DNA of 64,000 nucleotides from positions 1 through 64,000 of the forward strand of contig JARGPI010000013.1 in NCBI GenBank assembly GCA_029213005.1, read 5' to 3'. Source of the stretch: Verrucomicrobiales bacterium. GTDB lineage: Bacteria > Verrucomicrobiota > Verrucomicrobiia > Verrucomicrobiales > DEV007. The notes under the pieces are model-generated. The model was not told the DNA's origin. It made no database searches and saw only the letters and a list, made by a program, of their open reading frames with translations. The position numbers and the translations under genes are program-made. Shown piece by piece: positions 59,502 to 64,000 of the stretch (its first letter is position 1; each line of letters opens with the position of its first letter).

Positions 59502-60905
59502 GTGCCCAGAATGTTCAAAAATATCCTTGTCGCAAACCGCGGCGAAATCGCCCTGCGGGTGATTCGCGCCGCTAAAGAGTTAGGTGTGCGAACCACCGCT
59601 GTGTACTCAGAAGCAGATGTCGATTCCATGCACGTTCAGCTGGCTGACGATGCTATTTGTATCGGCCCGGCTTCCAGTGCAGACTCATATCTCAAAATGG
59701 ATTCAATCATGGCGGCGGCAGAAATTGCCAATGTCGATGCGATCCATCCGGGATACGGATTCCTCTCTGAAAACCCACGCTTTGCTGACATTTGTGAGCA
59801 AGCCAAAGTCAAATTTATCGGTCCGTCAGCCGCTGTGATTTCCCGAATGGGAGATAAGAACGAAGCGCGGGCCACTGCAGTTGCCTGTGGCGTTCCCGTT
59901 ACTCCGGGAAGTGATGGCTTAGTCGAGACCGAGGAAGATGCGATCCGCATCGCCGAAGAAATCGGTTACCCCATTATGGTGAAAGCCAGTGCCGGTGGTG
60001 GAGGCCGCGGCATGCGCCCCGCTCTCAATCAAGGCAGCCTGCTGGCCGCTTACAACGCCGCCAAAAATGAGGCCAAAGCCTGTTTTGGCTCAGACGAAGT
60101 TTATTTCGAAAAGTTGGTCGAGAATCCCCACCACGTGGAATTTCAAGTAGCAGCGGACATTCACGGTAACTATATCGAACTCGGGGAACGGGACTGCTCA
60201 ATGCAGCGCCGGAACCAGAAGATTATCGAGGAAACTCCCTCACCCTTTCTTTCTGATAAACTCAGGCAGGAAATGGCGGAAGCTTCCAAAAATCTGATCA
60301 AACAGATCGGCTACGAGAACTGCGGAACCATCGAATATCTCGTCGACGATAAGGGTAATTTCTACTTCATGGAAATGAATACCCGGATTCAAGTGGAGCA
60401 TCCGATTACTGAAGAAGTTCGCGGTTGTGATCTGATCAAGGAGCAAATCCGGATTGCAGCCGGCCAGCCCTTGTCGAACCACATCATGTCCAGTGAACCG
60501 AGAGGTCATTCGATTGAGTGTCGAATTAATGCGGAGGACCCTTACCGGAACTTTGCACCGAGTCCGGGTAAAATTAAGCTTTTCTACGCACCGGGAGGTC
60601 GGGGCGTTCGTGTGGACACCCACGTTTACAGTGGATACACCGTCCCACCGAACTACGACTCCATGATTGCGAAGCTGATCGTAACAGGCGCTAATCGCGA
60701 AATCGCGATCGCCCGGATGAGCCGCTCCCTGAATGAATTTGTGATTAAAGGAATCAAAACCACGATTCCTTTCCAGGCGTCCATCCTGAAGCATGCCGCC
60801 TTCCGAAACGGTGATTATAATATCGCCTGGGTAGAGAAATTCCTCAATTCACAGCCTGACCCACCGGAGCTTCCGGAGTTTGAGCTGGAAGACGAGGATT
60901 CCTAA
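59502..60905 (+). CDS. accC: Biotin carboxylase subunit of acetyl-CoA carboxylase
   Basis: Carboxylates the biotin of AccB using ATP and bicarbonate. A 467-residue protein of the usual length. Its blocks are KNILVANRGEIALRVIRAAKELG at the N terminus, the ATP-grasp loop VKASAGGGGRGMR, ERDCSMQRRNQKIIEETPSP and the catalytic FMEMNTRIQVEHPITEE. The GTG at 59502 is chosen because an AAAGAAAGG site ends 7 bases upstream; the ATG at 59511 would be 16 bases away. It forms an accB-accC operon. Confidence 0.95.
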   Translation: MPRMFKNILVANRGEIALRVIRAAKELGVRTTAVYSEADVDSMHVQLADDAICIGPASSADSYLKMDSIMAAAEIANVDAIHPGYGFLSENPRFADICEQAKVKFIGPSAAVISRMGDKNEARATAVACGVPVTPGSDGLVETEEDAIRIAEEIGYPIMVKASAGGGGRGMRPALNQGSLLAAYNAAKNEAKACFGSDEVYFEKLVENPHHVEFQVAADIHGNYIELGERDCSMQRRNQKIIEETPSPFLSDKLRQEMAEASKNLIKQIGYENCGTIEYLVDDKGNFYFMEMNTRIQVEHPITEEVRGCDLIKEQIRIAAGQPLSNHIMSSEPRGHSIECRINAEDPYRNFAPSPGKIKLFYAPGGRGVRVDTHVYSGYTVPPNYDSMIAKLIVTGANREIAIARMSRSLNEFVIKGIKTTIPFQASILKHAAFRNGDYNIAWVEKFLNSQPDPPELPEFELEDEDS

Positions 60906-60919
60906 CGGTTAAACAACAG

Positions 60920-60937
60920 GGCTGCTGAAAAGCAGCC
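60920..60937. terminator. GGCTGCT-GAAA-AGCAGCC hairpin between accC and the kinase gene
   Basis: A perfect 7-bp stem with a GAAA tetraloop, ending 4 bp before the start codon of the downstream kinase. No T-run follows, so it is not a classical terminator. It may attenuate or shield translation of the kinase, or be a processed site. Confidence 0.45.
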
Positions 60938-60941
60938 ACTT

Positions 60942-63900
60942 ATGAATTCCAGTGGGGAAGAGGAATACCGGTATTTAACGGTAGGGGAACTGGGAAAAGG
61001 CGGTATGGGAACCGTCTGGGAAATGCACGATACGGCGTTGAATCGCCGTATCGCATTCAAGCAACTGCACACCGAGTTGGTGGGCATCAAAGCTATCGAA
61101 GAGTATTTCCTGAATGAAGGCAGAATTCTGGCGCGCCTCGAGCATCCCGGAATTGTCCCGATTCATGAATTCGATGTCTCATCGGAAGACGGGGCCTGCT
61201 ACTACACCATGGCAAAAGTTCGTGGTGAATCACTCCAGTCGATTCTCGACGGGCTGAAAAACCGAAACAAAGCGACTCTGCTAAGATGGAATCTGGTTCG
61301 GTTAATGGGCGCTTTCAGCCAACTCTGTGAAACCCTCGCCTTTGCTCATGAACAAGGCATTCTCCATCGGGATCTAAAACCTGATAATGTGATGCTGGGA
61401 CATTTTGGTGAGGTTTTTCTCGTTGATTGGGGAATTGCCAAAGAAGTCGGCAAAGATACCGCCAACCCCGCTCTGGAGGAGCATCTCCGAATTTCCCAGA
61501 CGCGTTTGTCGAACGGAAGCACGAGCCTTTTCGCAATGTCGGAAAATGTCTATGGAACGCTCGGGTATATGTCTCCTGAAGCCGCGTCAGGAACGGATTC
61601 CTATACCGATGGCGGCTCCGATATCTTTTCATTGGGTGCAATCCTTTATCAAATTCTTACCTTACGCCCGCCCTATCAAGGAAAAGACCCTGCGAAAATT
61701 CTGGAAGTGGCCAAGCGAGGGGAAATCTATCCCGTCAACAAAGTGGAAGGTATCAAACCTCACCTTCCCGGAGGCAAAGTCCCGGACGCACTCGCCGCTA
61801 TTACCATGATGGCGCTTTCGAAAAACCGGGAGGATCGTTATGAGACCGCTCAGGATCTGCGACGCGATATCGAAGCGTTTCTCCAGGGCCGAACTCCGCG
61901 AGCACAGGAAGCCGGTGCTTTCCAGATGTTGCAAACCTTTGTGAGAAGGAATCCCGGCATGATCATCGTCTGGACCATCGCTATCGTGACAATCTTAAGC
62001 GTTCTCACTTCCGGTCTGGTCGAAAATTATCGGAACCGGGTCGAGGCGGAATATATGAGGGATCTGGCGGTGGAGAAAAAGAAAGCTTTCCTGGAAGAGC
62101 GGTCCGCATCGAACGCAGATCGCAACGAAGCGGCCCCCCGATTTGCCCAACTTGCCTGGGATCGCCTCAACATCGGTGATATCAGTCGGGCAGAAAATCT
62201 CGCAAATGCAGCGCTGGATTTTGGAGGAGGCGACGACTCCATCGCGAAATCCCATCTCGTCCTGGGTCTGGTGAAAGTGATCAGAGGCTTCCCGCAGCTC
62301 GCCAATTACCATTGGGAAAAAGCCGAATCGGGTCCTTTTCTAAATAACCTGAAAAATAATTTAGAGAGCGATCAGCCTATCTCGTGGCCGGATCTACTCG
62401 AAAAGTCAGGGCTCCATGCTTTAGCGCTTCGACAGCTGGATCACGATCCAAAGAAGCAGTTCGAAAAACTACACTCTCTCCTCGAAAAACATTGGGACAA
62501 CCAACTCTGGGAACTATCAAATACTAATCTCGACCGCTCGGGCTACTATCGACTGGTTCTGAAAAAAGGAATTAAATCAAATGAATTGGAATACCTGAGA
62601 GGCTGGCCGATTCACCATTTGATCCTCAACGACATTCCGGTAGCGGATTTAGGTCGACTTACCGACCTACCGGTTCTGCGCATTTTGGAATTGGGCCCGG
62701 GCCATCTTGCGTATGATCTTTCCCCTCTGGCGGAGCTTTCCAAACTCAACTCTCTTACCGTCTCCCGCATCGCGGAGTCACCGGAATTTGCTTTTGACCT
62801 CACGCCACTGGGCTCGCTGAGCCGACTCGATTCGCTAACGATAGATTCAAATGTCATCTCGCTGGGGCCAATCCGCAGACTCGGGCTGTCAAAATTGAGC
62901 ACCCGAAAATTGATCCGAAATTCGAGTCTCCTTCCTCTCCGGGGCATGCCTCTCCGGGAACTGACCATCGAGAATCCCACCAATCTGGATGCGCTTCGCG
63001 GTATGCCATTGGAAGTGTTCCGACCGGGTGCCCGGGCCACCGGCTACACTCTGAATGAAATTGCCCTACTGATCAATTTACCTATCAGCGAACTCCGCTT
63101 CGAAGGAAACGTCAGGGACGAGATCAACCGCCTCAGCCAATCAAAGACCCTCACAGCAATCGAAACGGATGTGTTGCACAATCTGAGGACATGGAGAAAC
63201 AGCACCATCAAATGTCTACATCTCAAAGGGAGCTACCACAGCCTGACCGAACTTGATCATACGCCCGTTTCAAAACTGGAACTGAGCTCAACCACTGACA
63301 AAGCCACTCAGATCAGGCCTGTGCTTTACCCGCTGCTCCGGTCCAGTCAATTGAGTGAACTGAATCTTCCCGACGAAGGAAACTCCGAGCTTTCGGAATT
63401 CCATATTCACCTTGAATCTCCGCTCCTGGCCAAATGTTTAGCGCAGCAAGACTGGCTGGGAGCCAATCTGGAATGGAAAAGAATCGGGAGGCGCTATTCC
63501 AAACACCTCGCTTTAAACGAGATCGCTGACGAATGGTTACCGATTCTAAAGAAACACATCGATGATGCAGAAAAAGGGATTCCCTCGGAAACCTGGCACC
63601 CCCGGGTGAATTTTGAAAACCACAGCTACCAGTGGATCAAAACCCCTATGACCCGTGCCGAGGCGGCGGAATTCGCAAACACCCTGGGTGGCTACCTGGT
63701 GAGGATAGATTCGGAGGAGGAATGGTTATTTGCGGGAAACAACCTGGGAATCCCCCAGGACTCTACCTCAGTCTGGTCAGGAGGATCCAACCGGATCTGG
63801 GTCGGAATTGCCGATGCAGAAACTACCAAATATATATCTCCGCTCAGTGAAAATATACAGCCTCAATATGAGCCTGCTATCTATCTATCCCAGGCTGCAC

Positions 63901-64000
63901 CCGTAGTTGACCTCAGCCCTCCCGGGGCCCAGTGGAGTTTCATCGTTGAGTGGGATTATCCGGTGCCCCCCCAACTTCACCTTCACCCCAGGATCCGGTT
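60942..64000 (+). CDS. Membrane Ser/Thr protein kinase with leucine-rich and C-type-lectin-like regions (partial, runs off right edge)
   Basis: The reading frame is open from ATG 60942 to the window end (1019 full codons seen). Residues ~10-310 are a Hanks-type Ser/Thr kinase: the glycine loop LGKGGMGTVWE, K in RIAFKQL, HRDLKPDNVML and DWG in place of DFG, then GTLGYMSPEAA. A membrane helix follows at about 339-362 (GMIIVWTIAIVTILSVLTSGL). The outside part has a helical section, then degenerate leucine-rich repeats (about 560-800, e.g. LPVLRILELGPGHLAYDL). It ends in a C-type-lectin-like segment from about 895 (SYQWIKTPMTRAEAAEFANT). The C terminus is missing. The architecture suggests a surface-sensing receptor kinase. 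Confidence 0.85.
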   Translation, partial: MNSSGEEEYRYLTVGELGKGGMGTVWEMHDTALNRRIAFKQLHTELVGIKAIEEYFLNEGRILARLEHPGIVPIHEFDVSSEDGACYYTMAKVRGESLQSILDGLKNRNKATLLRWNLVRLMGAFSQLCETLAFAHEQGILHRDLKPDNVMLGHFGEVFLVDWGIAKEVGKDTANPALEEHLRISQTRLSNGSTSLFAMSENVYGTLGYMSPEAASGTDSYTDGGSDIFSLGAILYQILTLRPPYQGKDPAKILEVAKRGEIYPVNKVEGIKPHLPGGKVPDALAAITMMALSKNREDRYETAQDLRRDIEAFLQGRTPRAQEAGAFQMLQTFVRRNPGMIIVWTIAIVTILSVLTSGLVENYRNRVEAEYMRDLAVEKKKAFLEERSASNADRNEAAPRFAQLAWDRLNIGDISRAENLANAALDFGGGDDSIAKSHLVLGLVKVIRGFPQLANYHWEKAESGPFLNNLKNNLESDQPISWPDLLEKSGLHALALRQLDHDPKKQFEKLHSLLEKHWDNQLWELSNTNLDRSGYYRLVLKKGIKSNELEYLRGWPIHHLILNDIPVADLGRLTDLPVLRILELGPGHLAYDLSPLAELSKLNSLTVSRIAESPEFAFDLTPLGSLSRLDSLTIDSNVISLGPIRRLGLSKLSTRKLIRNSSLLPLRGMPLRELTIENPTNLDALRGMPLEVFRPGARATGYTLNEIALLINLPISELRFEGNVRDEINRLSQSKTLTAIETDVLHNLRTWRNSTIKCLHLKGSYHSLTELDHTPVSKLELSSTTDKATQIRPVLYPLLRSSQLSELNLPDEGNSELSEFHIHLESPLLAKCLAQQDWLGANLEWKRIGRRYSKHLALNEIADEWLPILKKHIDDAEKGIPSETWHPRVNFENHSYQWIKTPMTRAEAAEFANTLGGYLVRIDSEEEWLFAGNNLGIPQDSTSVWSGGSNRIWVGIADAETTKYISPLSENIQPQYEPAIYLSQAAPVVDLSPPGAQWSFIVEWDYPVPPQLHLHPRIR

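Overview
The window looks like a chromosomal segment of a Gram-negative member of the PVC superphylum, most probably a Verrucomicrobiota bacterium. The reasons are: an outer-membrane and lipid A toolkit (bamA, two ompH/skp paralogues, lpxD, lnt); an ECF sigma / FecR / planctomycete-type cytochrome (PSCyt1-PSCyt2-PSD1) / DUF1501 operon of the kind that is abundant in Planctomycetes and Verrucomicrobia; an SHD1-domain protease; a DUF5069 domain; and many starts without a clear Shine-Dalgarno sequence. This placement is inferred from gene content only. I saw no rRNA, tRNA, CRISPR array, insertion sequence or prophage. Gene density is high and most genes are housekeeping.

Layout. 1-5.8 kb: small membrane proteins, a class IV aminotransferase, lnt and a phosphohexomutase. 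5.9-13.7 kb: a three-gene minus-strand operon of a YqiJ-like OB-fold membrane protein, a flotillin and a giant AAA ATPase. 13.9-23.1 kb: a small HTH regulator, a secreted SHD1 gluzincin protease, then the sigma-FecR-PSD1-DUF1501 operon and a secreted SGNH esterase. 23.2-34.6 kb: a DUF1232 protein, pyrF-pyrE, a 4Fe-4S protein with a cysteine-containing partner, an L,D-transpeptidase, a TPR protein, a NadA-DUF5069 fusion, two bactofilins and a disulfide oxidoreductase. 34.9-40.3 kb: an FHA/coiled-coil protein, a short Hsp70, a small protein and xseA. 40.4-45.2 kb: bamA-ompH-lpxD-ompH. 45.5-54.8 kb: ruvB, a membrane protein, a PhoD-like phosphatase, glnD, a flippase, and a two-gene module of a degenerate ABC ATPase with a vWA-like protein. 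55.2-64.0 kb: dhaL, aroE, hemB, a PfkB kinase, accB-accC, and the start of a large Ser/Thr kinase with leucine-rich and C-type-lectin-like regions that runs off the right edge.

The most unusual non-coding signal is a dispersed array of an 11-bp near-palindrome, GTACCCTGTAC. It occurs as two or three units at exactly 22-bp spacing at five separate loci, plus one solitary copy. Four arrays and the solitary copy lie just upstream of, or across, gene starts (pyrF, the oxidoreductase/FHA divergent region, the phosphatase/glnD region, dhaL, and the protease/sigma region). The most unusual protein-level signals are the degenerate ABC ATPase plus vWA-like pair, the flotillin/giant ATPase operon, the FHA/Hsp70 operon, the NadA-DUF5069 fusion and the kinase-LRR-lectin protein.
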